From positions 1 to 64,000 of the forward strand of contig NZ_JAIUCZ020000003.1 in NCBI RefSeq assembly GCF_020176955.2: a stretch of DNA of 64,000 nt, given 5' to 3'. The DNA is from Nocardia sp. alder85J (GTDB taxonomy: Bacteria > Actinomycetota > Actinomycetes > Mycobacteriales > Mycobacteriaceae). The notes below the pieces were generated by a model. The model was given only the letters and a program-made list of their open reading frames with translations, did not search any database and was not told where the DNA came from. This document shows, piece by piece, positions 1 to 9,968 of the stretch. Position 1 is the first letter of the stretch. Every line of letters begins with the position of its first letter. Position numbers and translations under genes: made by a program.

Positions 1-1696
1 CACCTCCGGCACCCGCGATACTGTCACTCACACCCTGACATTCACCTACACCCCTTCAGGGGACCTCGCCACCCAGCAACTCGACGACCAACCCCCCATG
101 CGAAACGAATACGACCAAGCCGGTCGCCGCGTCCGACGCACTACCCACACTGGGTCCGTAACCACTTGGAACCACGACTACACCGGCGATGTCCGCAGTA
201 TGTCAGTTGACAGTCACCACATAGATTTCACTCACGATCTCCTGGGCCGCACTACCGGCTGGCGCACCGGAGATATCGCAGTCAGCCGCATCTTCACCGA
301 TAACGGTTACCTCGCCACTCAAGAAGTCATCGCCCACCCCGAACAAACTCTCACCCTCGACCGGAAGCCCAATCATCCCCCACCTCGCTCTCTTCGTCGG
401 GATGACTACACCTACCGGCCCGACGGCTACTTCACCACCCACACCGTCACTCATCCCGGCGTCGGACAGGTCCACCGGCAATACAGCTTGGATCCCCGCG
501 GCCGGGTCGCCACAATCCATACGAACGGTGTGCTGAGCGAGTCCTACAATTACGACCGCCTCAACAACATCACCGCCGCAAACACACAGCACAATCCACC
601 TAGCCGCACAACTATCGAATCGGGCACCGACGGCGACCGCGATTTCCATGGCAGCCTGCTGACCCGTGCCGGCCGAACTCGCTACTCCTACGACCCCGCC
701 GGGCGTCTCGTCGCCAAGAAAACCACCCGCCTGTCCCGCAAACCTGACGTCTGGCACTATCGATACAACGCTTTCGACCAGCTCACCGATGTACGCACTC
801 CCGACGGACAGCACTGGCATTACACCTACGATGCAGCGGGGCGGCGAACCAGCAAGCAACGTCTCGATTCCGACAACATCGTTCATAACTTCGCATGGGA
901 CGGCACAACACTCGTCGAAGACTCCACACCAACTGGATCAACCAGATGGCACTACCATCCGGATTCTGTCGCGCCCATAGCCCGTATCACTGGAAAAAAT
1001 GCATCCGATAATTCCTTTTCCGCCATCCTCACCGATCTCGTCGGCACACCCATGGAACTCTTCGACCCTATCGGTGTGGTCAGTATCTCGATTGCAACCA
1101 TGCAGCTCTGGGGCTCCACCACATGGAGCGACAGCATCGATCCAACTGTTCGGTTTCCGGGTCAGCTCCATGATCCGGAAACCGGTCTCCACTATAACCT
1201 TTTTCGTTTCTATGATCCGTCCACCGGCCGATACCTCACACCCGACCCGCTAGGGCTCGCACCGGCGCCGAATCCCAGTACCTACCCGCACAACCCCGTC
1301 GCATGGGTCGATCCGCTAGGGTTGGCAGGATGCCGCGAACTAGGACTCAGCGACGCCGCCAACTCCGCCATCCGGCGATTCGAGAACATTATGCAGGACC
1401 CCGTCGGAGATGTTAATGCCGAGCCGAACCACAATCATTACCATGCGGCGAGAATAGAGGCCGACGGCGGCGTTGTTGCAATGCGCGCCGATGGAGTTCC
1501 GTTCGACCACATCAGCGACCTGACTCAAGCCAGGAACGGTTTGGACGGCATCCGAAGGACACTCGAACGCGAGATCGCCCGACCTCCGGACACTCTCACC
1601 GACAGAGGACTGGAGGTTCTGATCAGGAAGAGAAAGGAGGTGATCATCCAACTCGATCGACTGAACGGATTCCTGCATTCCATAGGACATCGGTGA
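1..1696 (+). CDS. RHS repeat protein, C-terminal part with variable toxin tip (5' end outside window)
   Basis: The gene begins before the window; its frame is open from base 2. It reads as the end of an RHS/YD-repeat protein: YD-type repeats (YDQAGRR, YDPAGRLV, YDAAGRR) lead into the conserved RHS core end at about 1150-1320, with RFYDPSTGRYLTPDPLGL and then DPLGLAG. In this family the shell encloses a variable C-terminal toxin. The ~125 residues after DPLGLAG are that tip. Their segment GVPFDHISDLTQARNGL plus a long charged helix resembles polymorphic toxin type 28; this is recalled similarity, not a computed match. A cluster of histidines (NHNHYH) precedes it. The next gene looks like the cognate immunity protein. 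Confidence 0.85.
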   Translation, partial: TSGTRDTVTHTLTFTYTPSGDLATQQLDDQPPMRNEYDQAGRRVRRTTHTGSVTTWNHDYTGDVRSMSVDSHHIDFTHDLLGRTTGWRTGDIAVSRIFTDNGYLATQEVIAHPEQTLTLDRKPNHPPPRSLRRDDYTYRPDGYFTTHTVTHPGVGQVHRQYSLDPRGRVATIHTNGVLSESYNYDRLNNITAANTQHNPPSRTTIESGTDGDRDFHGSLLTRAGRTRYSYDPAGRLVAKKTTRLSRKPDVWHYRYNAFDQLTDVRTPDGQHWHYTYDAAGRRTSKQRLDSDNIVHNFAWDGTTLVEDSTPTGSTRWHYHPDSVAPIARITGKNASDNSFSAILTDLVGTPMELFDPIGVVSISIATMQLWGSTTWSDSIDPTVRFPGQLHDPETGLHYNLFRFYDPSTGRYLTPDPLGLAPAPNPSTYPHNPVAWVDPLGLAGCRELGLSDAANSAIRRFENIMQDPVGDVNAEPNHNHYHAARIEADGGVVAMRADGVPFDHISDLTQARNGLDGIRRTLEREIARPPDTLTDRGLEVLIRKRKEVIIQLDRLNGFLHSIGHR

Positions 1697-1737
1697 CATA
1701 GTGCCGGGCAACCTCACCTTCTAGCATCAGGACTCGA

Positions 1738-2157
1738 ATGGGACCATCGGCCGACATTGATCAAGACAAATCCATCCAAGATCACGAAGGACCATGGCCG
1801 GAGCCCGCCGCCGGGTCTACGAGTCTGGTTCGAGCCGTCTACAAACTTCGGAAACGACCCATGAAGGAGCTTGAATCCCACGAATTAGCCAGGCTGATAA
1901 CCCAGAATATCGGACTGAAGTGGTTGATGCCATTAGCTCTCGAATCCCTGCGCAGTATGATTCCAGATCCATCCGATACAAATTGGTGGTTCGACGATGA
2001 ATTGCTGTCCGCGGTACTGACCAGGGACAGGAGCTATTGGGACGGGTCACCTGAACTCTATCGATACATGAAAGACACGGTCCATATGCTACCGGACGTT
2101 TCGGAGTATCTTCGTGATGACATCGATAAATTCGTCGGCTATGACGATCGGTCGTGA
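1738..2157 (+). CDS. CdiI-like immunity protein for the RHS tip
   Basis: A 139-residue protein that starts 41 bases after the RHS stop, with an AGGA ribosome site before the ATG. Its core runs from YKLRKRPMKEL through QNIGLKWLMPLALESL to LSAVLTRDRSYW, followed by a helix around SPELYRYM. This pattern matches what I know of the CdiI_2-type contact-dependent inhibition immunity family: an initial LR-KPL segment, a IGL-YL-PLALE segment and an LL-AVL---FW segment. The first ~30 residues are an unrelated polar extension. The inferred role is neutralising the toxin tip encoded just upstream. The stop codon is directly abutted by the next RHS-derived reading frame, as expected for an RHS tip-immunity array. 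Confidence 0.7.
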   Translation: MGPSADIDQDKSIQDHEGPWPEPAAGSTSLVRAVYKLRKRPMKELESHELARLITQNIGLKWLMPLALESLRSMIPDPSDTNWWFDDELLSAVLTRDRSYWDGSPELYRYMKDTVHMLPDVSEYLRDDIDKFVGYDDRS

Positions 2158-3054
2158 TACTCGCAGCTCGCCGCATGGTATCTCGTTGAACAGGTCGAGC
2201 TCGGCTCCATAACGAGATGGCATTATCGGCCGGGAACCTATGCACCCGTCCTCCAGATCAGCGACCAGAACCTGGTCGACCGAGAACTCGATGCAGTGAT
2301 CACCAATCCGGCCGGTGTTCCCGTCCAGTTGATAGATCCTGAAACCGCAACTACACGCTCTCTTGCCGATACCGAGTTATGGGGGGATACCAGCTGGCGC
2401 GGAGCTTCATCGATACCGTTGCGCTATCCCGGACAGATATACGACGCCGAGACCGGTCTTCATTACAACCTCAACAGGTCATACGATCCGCAAACCGGAC
2501 GATTTCTCACGTCTGATCCACTGGGGCTCGGTCCGGCACCGAATCCGAGGGCTTACCCACACAATCCCACAGCATGGCCCGATCCGCTCGGGCTCGTCCC
2601 GAGGAGTGCGACGAGATAGGACAGTACAACGACACCTATCTAGGAGAATCCCAGAACAGCCCAGGTGGACACCACTGTCCTGGCGTCAGCATAGATCAGG
2701 TAAAGATGGCCCTGGGCCTGGGCCGGGCTGGCATGTCTGTCAAAGATTGACAATATAGTTCATGTCCCGACGATCGAGACACCCACCGGATTGGCATATG
2801 GAAATAGCCCCCACACCTTCGATGGACTTCCGGCCACCGGACCACGCGGGCTTCCGAAAATCGAGATTTCAGACATAGGACCGCGAGACATGGATGAGGC
2901 AGTAACCACCATCCATCATGAGATATACCATCACAAACACTACATCTCGACAAGGAACTCTCCGCACATATGGGGCGGTGACGAAGGCGCCGCAGAAGAT
3001 TACGGCAGACGTATGCTTGAATATTCAAGAGAAGCGGGAACAGATGAGCGATGA
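2158..3054 (+). pseudogene. Orphan RHS core end plus HExxH toxin tip, broken by two frameshifts
   Basis: Directly after the immunity stop, frame 1 resumes RHS core sequence without a start codon: TRWHYRPGTYAPVLQI aligns with the same region of the first RHS protein, followed by RYPGQIYDAETGLHYNL and DPLGLGPAPNPRAYPHN. After DPLGLV the frame ends at 2619. The next sensible protein is one base earlier from about 2598 (PEECDEIGQYNDTYLGE up to GRAGMSVK), then back in frame 1 from 2746 (IDNIVHVPTIETPTGLAY) to the stop. The two shifts cancel. The tip contains TIHHEIYHHKHY, an HExxH zinc-peptidase-like motif. This is an orphan cassette of the kind left when RHS tips are exchanged. Either two real mutations or two sequencing errors would explain it. 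Confidence 0.7.
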
Positions 3055-3063
3055 GGCACGCAT

Positions 3064-3414
3064 ATGAGGGAGTACGATCAATCACAGATACCAGCCCTGG
3101 TAGCAGGCCCGCGGTTCATCGATGAACCAACGGAGCGCATTTGCCCGGCGTGCGGCCACAGAGCAGTGCGGACATATGTGTATCGCAATACCGGGCCGGG
3201 CCGCACGGCACGCATAACTTATTCATGGTGTGCATCATGTCGGCGGTTCAAGGGATGGACCGGGCCGGACTCCGACGGCCTGAAATTTTCCGATCCACTC
3301 GAATCGCTGTCGCAAGACGATCGGAACGAGATGACTCGAGATCTGGACGAATTTTTCAAGACACTCGATAAGTTGTGGGAATCAGGAGAACTACCTCAGA
3401 GATTCCACCGGTAA
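3064..3414 (+). CDS. Small zinc-ribbon protein, candidate immunity gene
   Basis: A 116-residue protein with a GAGG ribosome site seven bases before the ATG, starting nine bases after the orphan HExxH tip. Two cysteine pairs, CPAC near residue 28 and CASC near residue 60, form a likely zinc ribbon with a short strand-rich loop between them. The C-terminal third is acidic and helical (DDRNEMTRDLDEFFKTLDKL). I do not recognise the family. Its position immediately after a toxin tip makes an immunity role the simplest reading, but this is inference from context only. Confidence 0.6.
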   Translation: MREYDQSQIPALVAGPRFIDEPTERICPACGHRAVRTYVYRNTGPGRTARITYSWCASCRRFKGWTGPDSDGLKFSDPLESLSQDDRNEMTRDLDEFFKTLDKLWESGELPQRFHR

Positions 3415-3646
3415 TCAAGGCGTCTTACACTCGCCACATATCGCGACGATCTCTAATGGAAACAACGGCCGAGTTGGCGAGACCGACGAAGACCATGAGG
3501 CCGATTCGATCGGCCTCGGCCGGATACCGATACCCTCGGTGGACGAAATCAACCGAGATGCCGAATTCTCGGCTTCGGAGATATCCCGCGAAGAGTTCGA
3601 CACCGCGTGGGCAGGAGCCCGGTACCCGAGCGAGTCGGCGAGGTGA
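3413..3646 (+). other. Start-less reading-frame remnant between toxin cassettes
   Basis: Frame 2 is open without a good start and reads like real protein: NGNNGRVGETDEDHEADS, then IPSVDEINRDAEFSASEI and EEFDTAWAGARYPSE before a TGA. The overlapping frame that has an ATG is arginine-rich and looks like a shadow. This is probably the leftover of a displaced toxin or immunity gene. I see no complete gene between 3415 and 3741. Confidence 0.35.
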
Positions 3647-3741
3647 TCACCGTTTCGAGGGATAATCCCCAGCACCGGGAATATGGGAAAATTCCGAATA
3701 GGGTGCAGTGACGGTATCTCGCCCGTGGAGCAGGTGCGACG

Positions 3742-4437
3742 TTGGCTTTCGGCAGCTTGGCGGAACTGGGCCGGAGGATCGGGCGTTCCCTGATCGACGC
3801 TACGCAGGCCGGATCCACCAAAGCGTTCGAGGTGAATCGGGATGCCGCGCAGTTCGTGCGCGAGGTTCATGCCACGACGCAGGGGGCCGATCGGGCCGGC
3901 GAGGATCTCCTGTCGAAATCGACGTTCCTGGACAACGATTCGGGCGCGCTCTCCGCACGAGCAGAATCGGCGCCGGTCTCGCGGCAACTCACCGACCGTG
4001 ACGTCGAGGTGATCCACGAGATCACCAAGGGAGACGGCAATTACTGGAGAATCAACCGGGGATTGCGTGCCGGGAATTTGACGGCTGCGGACAGGGTTTT
4101 CGTCGCGGATCTGCGAGCAGCGCTGGCGAAACTGCGGAGCTACCACGGGACGGTATTCCGGGATATCTCACTGTCGCCTGAGGAGATCGCACGCTACCAG
4201 CGGGGCCGAGTCATCACCGAACCGGCCTTCACCAGCACCAGCCGCGGCAGCCGCTCCATCCTCGGTGGAAATGTGCGCTTCAAGATGAAGTCGCGCACCG
4301 GAAAGCGGGTCGGCAGATATTCCGCCAAGCCTCACGAGAAAGAGGTCCTGTTTCCACCCGGCACTCGATTCGAGGTCACCGGAGTGAAGTACAACCGGTA
4401 CATGTGCAGGACGGAGATAAAGATGACGGAAGTATGA
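3742..4437 (+). CDS. ADP-ribosyltransferase toxin domain (ART), orphan or truncated
   Basis: A 231-residue product with a weak TTG start; an in-frame stop at 3709 prevents a much longer N-terminus, so it is probably a displaced toxin tip. The C-terminal ~130 residues carry the R-S-E signature of C3/VIP2-like ADP-ribosyltransferases: YHGTVFRDIS (arginine), AFTSTS (Ser-Thr-Ser), and HEKEVLFPPGTRFEV, whose E-K-E fits the ExE form. Such enzymes move ADP-ribose from NAD to a target protein. The N-terminal part (LAELGRRIGRSLIDATQAG) looks like a linker. No immunity gene follows it; the next gene is convergent truA. The FPPGT-F-V end is also found in an ART domain of the giant toxin at 54106-61641. 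Confidence 0.75.
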   Translation: MAFGSLAELGRRIGRSLIDATQAGSTKAFEVNRDAAQFVREVHATTQGADRAGEDLLSKSTFLDNDSGALSARAESAPVSRQLTDRDVEVIHEITKGDGNYWRINRGLRAGNLTAADRVFVADLRAALAKLRSYHGTVFRDISLSPEEIARYQRGRVITEPAFTSTSRGSRSILGGNVRFKMKSRTGKRVGRYSAKPHEKEVLFPPGTRFEVTGVKYNRYMCRTEIKMTEV

Positions 4438-4511
4438 GCTCCGGCTCCGCGTTTTCGCCGCGCGCGGACGGTGCGCAAGCAAGCGGGCCGCCGAGTGAGC
4501 GGCGCCGAACC

Positions 4512-5417
4512 TCAACTCCCGCAGCACCCTTCGTCCCCCGGCACCACCCGCATCTCCCGGGTCTGCGCATTGCGGGCCGCCAATTCCGCATCGGCCGGGT
4601 AATCGACCGCGATCAGGCTGAGCCCGTGCGCCGGAGCGACCGTCACCGCACTGGACCGGACACGTTCGGCGAGAAGAGTACGAGTCCACTCCGGCGTCCT
4701 CCGCCCCTCCCCCACCGCGAGCACCGCCCCCACCAGACTGCGAACCATGGACCAGCAGAACGCATCCGCGCTCACGTGAGCGGTCAGCAGCGCACCCGCG
4801 GAGCCCTCGAAAGGCGAAGACTCCCAATCGAACCGCTGCAACTCCCGGACCGTCGTGGCCCCCTCCCGCCGCCGGCAGAAGGCCGCGAAGTCGTGCAGCC
4901 CCAACAGGTTCCGGGAAGCAACCCGCATCGCCTCCAGATCGACCCCACGGCAGGGAACAACACTGCGCGCCTGCAAAGGCTCGGCCCCGTAAGGCGCGGT
5001 GGTCAACCGATACACGTAATGCCGCCGAACAGCCGAGAATCGAGCGTCGAACTCCCCCGGCACGAACCGAGCCCCCTTCACCCGCACATCCCTGGGCAGG
5101 AACCGCGCCAGCCGATGCACCAGCTTCGGCAGATCCAGCTCCACGGCAGCGGTATCGAACGACGCCACCTGCCCCTCCGCGTGCACCCCCGCATCGGTAC
5201 GCCCGGCCACCGTCAACTGAACGGACTCCCGGAGCACCGTCGACAGCGACTCCTCCAGCACCCCCTGCACCGTCCGCAACCCGGGCTGCCGCGCCCACCC
5301 CGCAAAATCGGTGCCGTCATAAGCGATATCGAGGCGAACGCGCCGGATCGCGGGCACACTCACAGCAGACTCACCGGTCTGTTCAAACGGCACGGATCCA
5401 GTCCTTCTCGCTAGCAT
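4512..5417 (-). CDS. truA: tRNA pseudouridine synthase A (TruA)
   Basis: TruA converts uridines 38-40 of the tRNA anticodon arm to pseudouridine in the cytoplasm. The family start [18 protein letters not shown] and the catalytic segment [18 protein letters not shown] (active-site aspartate in RTDAG) are clear, as are RRHYVYRL and [13 protein letters not shown] near the end. I chose the ATG at 5417 (301 aa), but a GTG at 5363 lies closer to the conserved core and gives a length more usual for the family. The ATG sits just beyond the terminator hairpin of the rplQ operon. The C-terminus ends in GDEGCCGS, an unusual cysteine pair. Confidence 0.93.
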   Translation of the reverse strand: MLARRTGSVPFEQTGESAVSVPAIRRVRLDIAYDGTDFAGWARQPGLRTVQGVLEESLSTVLRESVQLTVAGRTDAGVHAEGQVASFDTAAVELDLPKLVHRLARFLPRDVRVKGARFVPGEFDARFSAVRRHYVYRLTTAPYGAEPLQARSVVPCRGVDLEAMRVASRNLLGLHDFAAFCRRREGATTVRELQRFDWESSPFEGSAGALLTAHVSADAFCWSMVRSLVGAVLAVGEGRRTPEWTRTLLAERVRSSAVTVAPAHGLSLIAVDYPADAELAARNAQTREMRVVPGDEGCCGS

Positions 5418-5422
5418 GAGAA

Positions 5423-5452
5423 AGCCCGCCGACCCGGAGGGGACGGCGGGCT
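5423..5452 (-). terminator. Hairpin after rplQ
   Basis: A nine-base perfect inverted repeat (AGCCCGCCG with CGGCGGGCT) with a 12-base loop lies 51 bases beyond the rplQ stop on the minus strand and is followed by a short T-run. It likely ends or attenuates the ribosomal operon just before truA. Confidence 0.7.
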
Positions 5453-5502
5453 CCTTCACGGCTTCCCGGCAAGATGTCGCCCCGCATCGGCGGGGCAGAC
5501 TC

Positions 5503-6021
5503 TTATTCGGCGGCCTTGTCCTCGGCCTCAGCAGACTCGGCCTCAGCAGACTCGGCCTCAGCGGACTCGACGACGGCCTCGTCGGCAACAGCCTCGGCCG
5601 GCTCCTCGACCTTCGCCTGCGACGCGGCCACGCGGCGAGCGCGATCGGCCTCGTTGGTCACGGTCTTCTCCCGGACCAGCTCGATGATCGCCATCGGGGC
5701 GTTGTCACCCTTGCGGGGCAGCGTCTTGATGATGCGGGTGTAACCACCCTCGCGACCCTCGAACGACGGTCCGATGTTCGCGAAGAGTTCGTGCACCACA
5801 TCCTTGCTGCGGATGACCTTCAGCACCTCGCGACGGTCGGCGAGGGTGCCGGCCTTCGCCTTGGTGACGAGCTTCTCGGCATAGGGGCGCAGCGCCTTGG
5901 CCTTGGACTCGGTGGTCGTGATCCGACCGTGCTCGAAGAGCGCCGTCGCCAGATTGGCGAAGATCGCCTTCTGGTGCGCCGCCGACCCGCCGAAGCGGGC
6001 ACCCTTCTTGGGCTTGGGCAT
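5503..6021 (-). CDS. rplQ: 50S ribosomal protein L17 with acidic tail
   Basis: L17 is a large-subunit protein near the exit tunnel. The start [19 protein letters not shown], then [20 protein letters not shown] and [11 protein letters not shown], are diagnostic. At 172 residues it is longer than the ~120 residues of the core family; the extra tail is acidic and low-complexity, rich in Glu and Ala. Tails of this kind are common in actinobacterial L17. It is the last gene of the rpsM-rpsK-rpsD-rpoA-rplQ operon, 50 bases after rpoA. Confidence 0.97.
   Translation of the reverse strand: MPKPKKGARFGGSAAHQKAIFANLATALFEHGRITTTESKAKALRPYAEKLVTKAKAGTLADRREVLKVIRSKDVVHELFANIGPSFEGREGGYTRIIKTLPRKGDNAPMAIIELVREKTVTNEADRARRVAASQAKVEEPAEAVADEAVVESAEAESAEAESAEAEDKAAE
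5521..5565 (-). repeat. Three 15-base tandem repeats in the rplQ tail
   Basis: The unit CTCGGCCTCAGCAGA (plus-strand sense) occurs three times head to tail, the third with one change. On the coding strand it encodes ESAEA repeats in the acidic L17 tail, so length may vary between strains. Confidence 0.85.
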
Positions 6022-6071
6022 TGTAGGAATCTCCTTGTGGGAAGGCCACCGGGGCTGCGGGCCCCGACCGC

Positions 6072-7157
<1,086 letters not shown>

Positions 7158-7255
7158 CTATTTGACGCCCGTTTCTGGGACTCCCGCACGAGCCCGAAAG
7201 CCCGTGCGGGACAGCGGCTCCGGCAGAGGCGAACCCCTGCCCGAAGCGCAAGCTC

Positions 7256-7861
7256 TTACTTCGAGTAGTACTCGACGATGAGCTGTTCGTTCAGCGGCAC
7301 GTCGATCTGCGCACGCTCCGGCAGCTGGTGGATCAGGATCCGCAGCCGGTTCGGCACGACCTGCAGCCAGCCCGGGAGCGGGCGGTCGCCGACGGTCTCC
7401 CGCGCCACCTGGAACGGCAGCGTCGGCAGGCTCTTGTCCTTGACATCGATGATGTCGTACTGCGCGACCTGGTAGCTGGGCACGTTCACCTTCACGCCGT
7501 TGACGATGAAGTGGCCGTGCGAGACCAGCTGCCGGGCCTGCCGGCGGGTGCGGGCGAGACCGGCGCGGTACACGACGTTGTCCAGACGCGCCTCGAGCAG
7601 CCGGAGCATGTTGTCACCGGTCTTGCCCTTCTGGCGGTTGGCCTCTTCGTAGTAGCGGCGGAACTGCTTCTCCAGCAGGCCGTAGGTGAAGCGCGCCTTC
7701 TGCTTCTCCTGCAGCTGGAGCAGGTACTCGCTCTCCTTGATCCGCGCGCGGCCGTGCTGGCCCGGCGGGTAGGGACGACGCTCGAACGCCTGGTCGCCTC
7801 CGACGAGGTCGACACGCAGACGACGCGATTTGCGGGTGATGGGGCCGGTATAACGAGCCAT
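7256..7861 (-). CDS. rpsD: 30S ribosomal protein S4
   Basis: S4 binds 16S rRNA early in small-subunit assembly. The start MARYTGPITRKSRRLRVDL, the segment RRPYPPGQHGRARIKESEY and the S4 RNA-binding domain (LDNVVYRAGLARTRRQARQL, SHGHFIVNGVKVNVPSY) are all present. Length 201 residues is standard. The version here lacks the cysteines of a zinc-binding S4. Confidence 0.98.
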   Translation of the reverse strand: MARYTGPITRKSRRLRVDLVGGDQAFERRPYPPGQHGRARIKESEYLLQLQEKQKARFTYGLLEKQFRRYYEEANRQKGKTGDNMLRLLEARLDNVVYRAGLARTRRQARQLVSHGHFIVNGVKVNVPSYQVAQYDIIDVKDKSLPTLPFQVARETVGDRPLPGWLQVVPNRLRILIHQLPERAQIDVPLNEQLIVEYYSK

Positions 7862-7882
7862 TGTTCTCTACTTTCCTTCCCG

Positions 7883-8296
7883 CTAGACGCGACGCCGCTT
7901 GGGCGGACGGCAGCCGTTGTGCGGCTGGGGGGTGACATCGGAGATCGTGCCGACCTCCAGGCCCGCGGCCTGCAGCGATCGGATCGCGGTCTCACGACCC
8001 GAACCCGGGCCCTTCACGAACACGTCGACCTTCTTGACGCCGTGCTCCTGCGCCTTGCGGGCAGCGTTCTCGGCGGCCAGCTGGGCGGCGAACGGGGTCG
8101 ACTTGCGCGAGCCCTTGAAACCGACGTGGCCGGACGACGCCCAGGAGATGACGTTGCCCTGCGGATCGGTGATGGACACGATCGTGTTGTTGAACGTGCT
8201 CTTGATGTGCGCGTTACCGTGCGGAACGTTCTTCTTGTCCCGCCGCCGCGACTTCTGGGTCTTCTTGGGGCCGGAGGCCCGACTCTTCGGAGGCAT
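7883..8296 (-). CDS. rpsK: 30S ribosomal protein S11
   Basis: S11 forms part of the small-subunit platform. The conserved stretch [19 protein letters not shown], then [20 protein letters not shown] and the end [18 protein letters not shown] identify it. The 137-residue length includes the usual basic actinobacterial N-terminus. It follows rpsM by six bases and is probably co-translated with it. Confidence 0.98.
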   Translation of the reverse strand: MPPKSRASGPKKTQKSRRRDKKNVPHGNAHIKSTFNNTIVSITDPQGNVISWASSGHVGFKGSRKSTPFAAQLAAENAARKAQEHGVKKVDVFVKGPGSGRETAIRSLQAAGLEVGTISDVTPQPHNGCRPPKRRRV

Positions 8297-8302
8297 TTAT
8301 CC

Positions 8303-8674
8303 CTACTTCTTCTTGCCGGCGACGGTCTTCTTCGGACCCTTGCGCGTGCGCGCGTTGGTCTTGGTCCGCTGTCCGCGCACCGGCAGATGGCGGCGGTGGC
8401 GGATGCCCTGGTAGCAGCCGATCTCGATCTTGCGACGGATATCGGCCTGCACCTCACGGCGCAGATCACCCTCGACCTTGAACTCCGACGCCTCGATGTA
8501 GTCGCGGAGCTTGGTGAGGTCGTCGTCGGTGAGGTCCTTGGAACGCAGGTCCGGGCTGACGCCGGTCTGGTCCAGGATCTCCTTGGCCCGGGTACGGCCG
8601 ATGCCGAAGATGTAGGTCAACGCGATCTCCATGCGCTTCTCGCGCGGGAGATCGACTCCCATCAAACGTGCCAC
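8303..8674 (-). CDS. rpsM: 30S ribosomal protein S13
   Basis: S13 lies in the small-subunit head and contacts the P-site t[36 protein letters not shown] and [20 protein letters not shown] are family hallmarks; the 123-residue length and lysine-rich tail are normal. A leader of about 200 bases without a gene separates it from rpmJ upstream. Confidence 0.98.
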   Translation of the reverse strand: MARLMGVDLPREKRMEIALTYIFGIGRTRAKEILDQTGVSPDLRSKDLTDDDLTKLRDYIEASEFKVEGDLRREVQADIRRKIEIGCYQGIRHRRHLPVRGQRTKTNARTRKGPKKTVAGKKK

Positions 8675-8879
8675 TGTCGTGACATCCTTTTCTGTTGCGG
8701 AGGTCTGCTCCCTGTCCGTCCTCGCGTATGAGGCCCCGGCCTCCGTACCGGGGGAAGGTGGGCACCCGCCCTTTCGAGCTCGTCGATGCCCACTGGATCT
8801 GGGAGGTCTTCTTGTTCTGCCAATCCGAACTGCGTTCGGTGCTTGGCTGGTGAACGACCGAGGTCACCCTCGGCAGGGC

Positions 8880-8993
8880 TCAGCCCTGACGCTGCTTGTG
8901 ACGCAGGTTGTCGCAGATCACCATGACCCGGCCGTGACGGCGGATCACCTTGCACTTCTCGCAGATCTTCTTGACGCTCGGCTGAACCTTCAC
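8880..8993 (-). CDS. rpmJ: 50S ribosomal protein L36
   Basis: A 37-residue gene with a GTG start. It encodes the zinc-type L36: [15 protein letters not shown], then [20 protein letters not shown]. The C-x2-C pair, a third cysteine (VICDN) and a histidine (LRHKQ) form the zinc knuckle. It lies between infA and rpsM, as in related actinobacteria. Confidence 0.96.
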   Translation of the reverse strand: MKVQPSVKKICEKCKVIRRHGRVMVICDNLRHKQRQG

Positions 8994-9127
8994 GTCCGTC
9001 CAATCTGTGTTGTGGTTCACAGGGTGTGAACACAGTTTTTCCCCAGTCGTACGACCGGGGAAGTTTCACCGGGGGCGAACCCCCACCCCGCCGCGCGGGG
9101 ACCGTGCGGGCCCCGCGGCGGGAAGTT

Positions 9128-9349
9128 TCACTTGTAGCGGTAGACGATGCGCCCGCGGGACAGGTCGTAGGGCGACAGCTCCACGACCACGCGGTCCTCG
9201 GGGAGGATACGAATGTAGTGCTGCCGCATCTTCCCGCTGATGTGTGCGAGAACCTTGTGACCGTTCTCCAGCTCGATCCGGAACATCGCATTGGGCAGCG
9301 GTTCGATAACTCGACCCTCGACCTCGATGGCCCCGTCTTTCTTCGCCAT
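9128..9349 (-). CDS. infA: Translation initiation factor IF-1
   Basis: IF-1 occupies the A site during initiation complex formation. The 73-residue protein starts [19 protein letters not shown] and has the OB-fold segments [20 protein letters not shown] and [17 protein letters not shown]. It is the first gene of the infA-rpmJ-rpsM-rpsK-rpsD-rpoA-rplQ series, so the operon promoter should lie in 9350-9500. Confidence 0.98.
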   Translation of the reverse strand: MAKKDGAIEVEGRVIEPLPNAMFRIELENGHKVLAHISGKMRQHYIRILPEDRVVVELSPYDLSRGRIVYRYK

Positions 9350-9887
9350 ATCCTCCGCGATCCTTTAGGCTGAACCCGCTTGGTTGCAGCTGTGTCGGCC
9401 AGCTTGCGCCATGCCGTCGGCCCCACGTGCAAGCACGTACAAACCAGCAGGTAGGTGCACCGCCGATCAAGCTTACCTGGCATTCTACCGAGCGACCAAA
9501 TAACCCCGCCGCTCGCCTACAGCGAAACCCCGGCCCCCGCCGGGCGCCCGCCGAACATCGGTAGTCTACGCCTCCGCAGCCCCACCGGACAGCGGTTCGG
9601 CGTGACCGGCGGCAACCCCGGGCAGCCGCGTCGACAATCACCCCGGCGCACCCGCACACCTCCGCACCCATGGAGTTCCAGCCCGGCCCCCGAACCCGGA
9701 CCAGGCCAACGGGTCTCGCGGATGGCAAATCTCCAGCTACGCAATTCCCCTCGGGTACCGCGCAATTCGGCAGGCCCGGGATCATCCGGGCCGGGACGAG
9801 TCGGGCATACGACCGGTCGCCCTCGCGGCGGCTCGCGTAAACTACGGCTGTCAGTTTGTGTAGGCAAGGAGATTCCAGGGGGATCCG
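9350..9887. promoter_or_regulatory. Divergent promoter region between infA and the EspI-like gene
   Basis: No convincing gene is present in these ~540 bases, although frames stay open because of composition. On the minus strand a TAGAAT hexamer (bases 9482-9487 read in reverse) is a plausible -10 box about 130 bases before infA. On the plus strand TAAACT at 9837-9842 could be a -10 box for the genes that follow. No clear -35 boxes are seen for either, so both sites are tentative. Confidence 0.4.
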
Positions 9888-9968
9888 GTGCAGGAGCGCA
9901 GCGAGCGACCCGGCGACGCAGCGTTTCCGAATTCGAGCGTCGCGAGCCCCGGCGAGGCGTGGTCGTGA
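9888..9968 (+). CDS. Short leader ORF coupled to the EspI-like gene
   Basis: A 26-codon frame beginning GTG CAG GAG CGC, preceded by a strong AGGGGG site six bases upstream. Its TGA stop overlaps the GTG start of the next gene (GTGA arrangement). The peptide, VQERSERPGDAAFP and onward, has no known relative that I recognise. The overlap suggests the leader is translated to couple or regulate initiation of the long gene behind it. An alternative is that it is fortuitous and that the long gene starts elsewhere. Confidence 0.4.
   Translation: MQERSERPGDAAFPNSSVASPGEAWS

Noticed and set aside
7328..8731. A 467-codon plus-strand frame across rpsD, rpsK and rpsM
   Set aside because: It is antisense to three unmistakable ribosomal genes and exists because GC-rich third positions remove stops from that frame.
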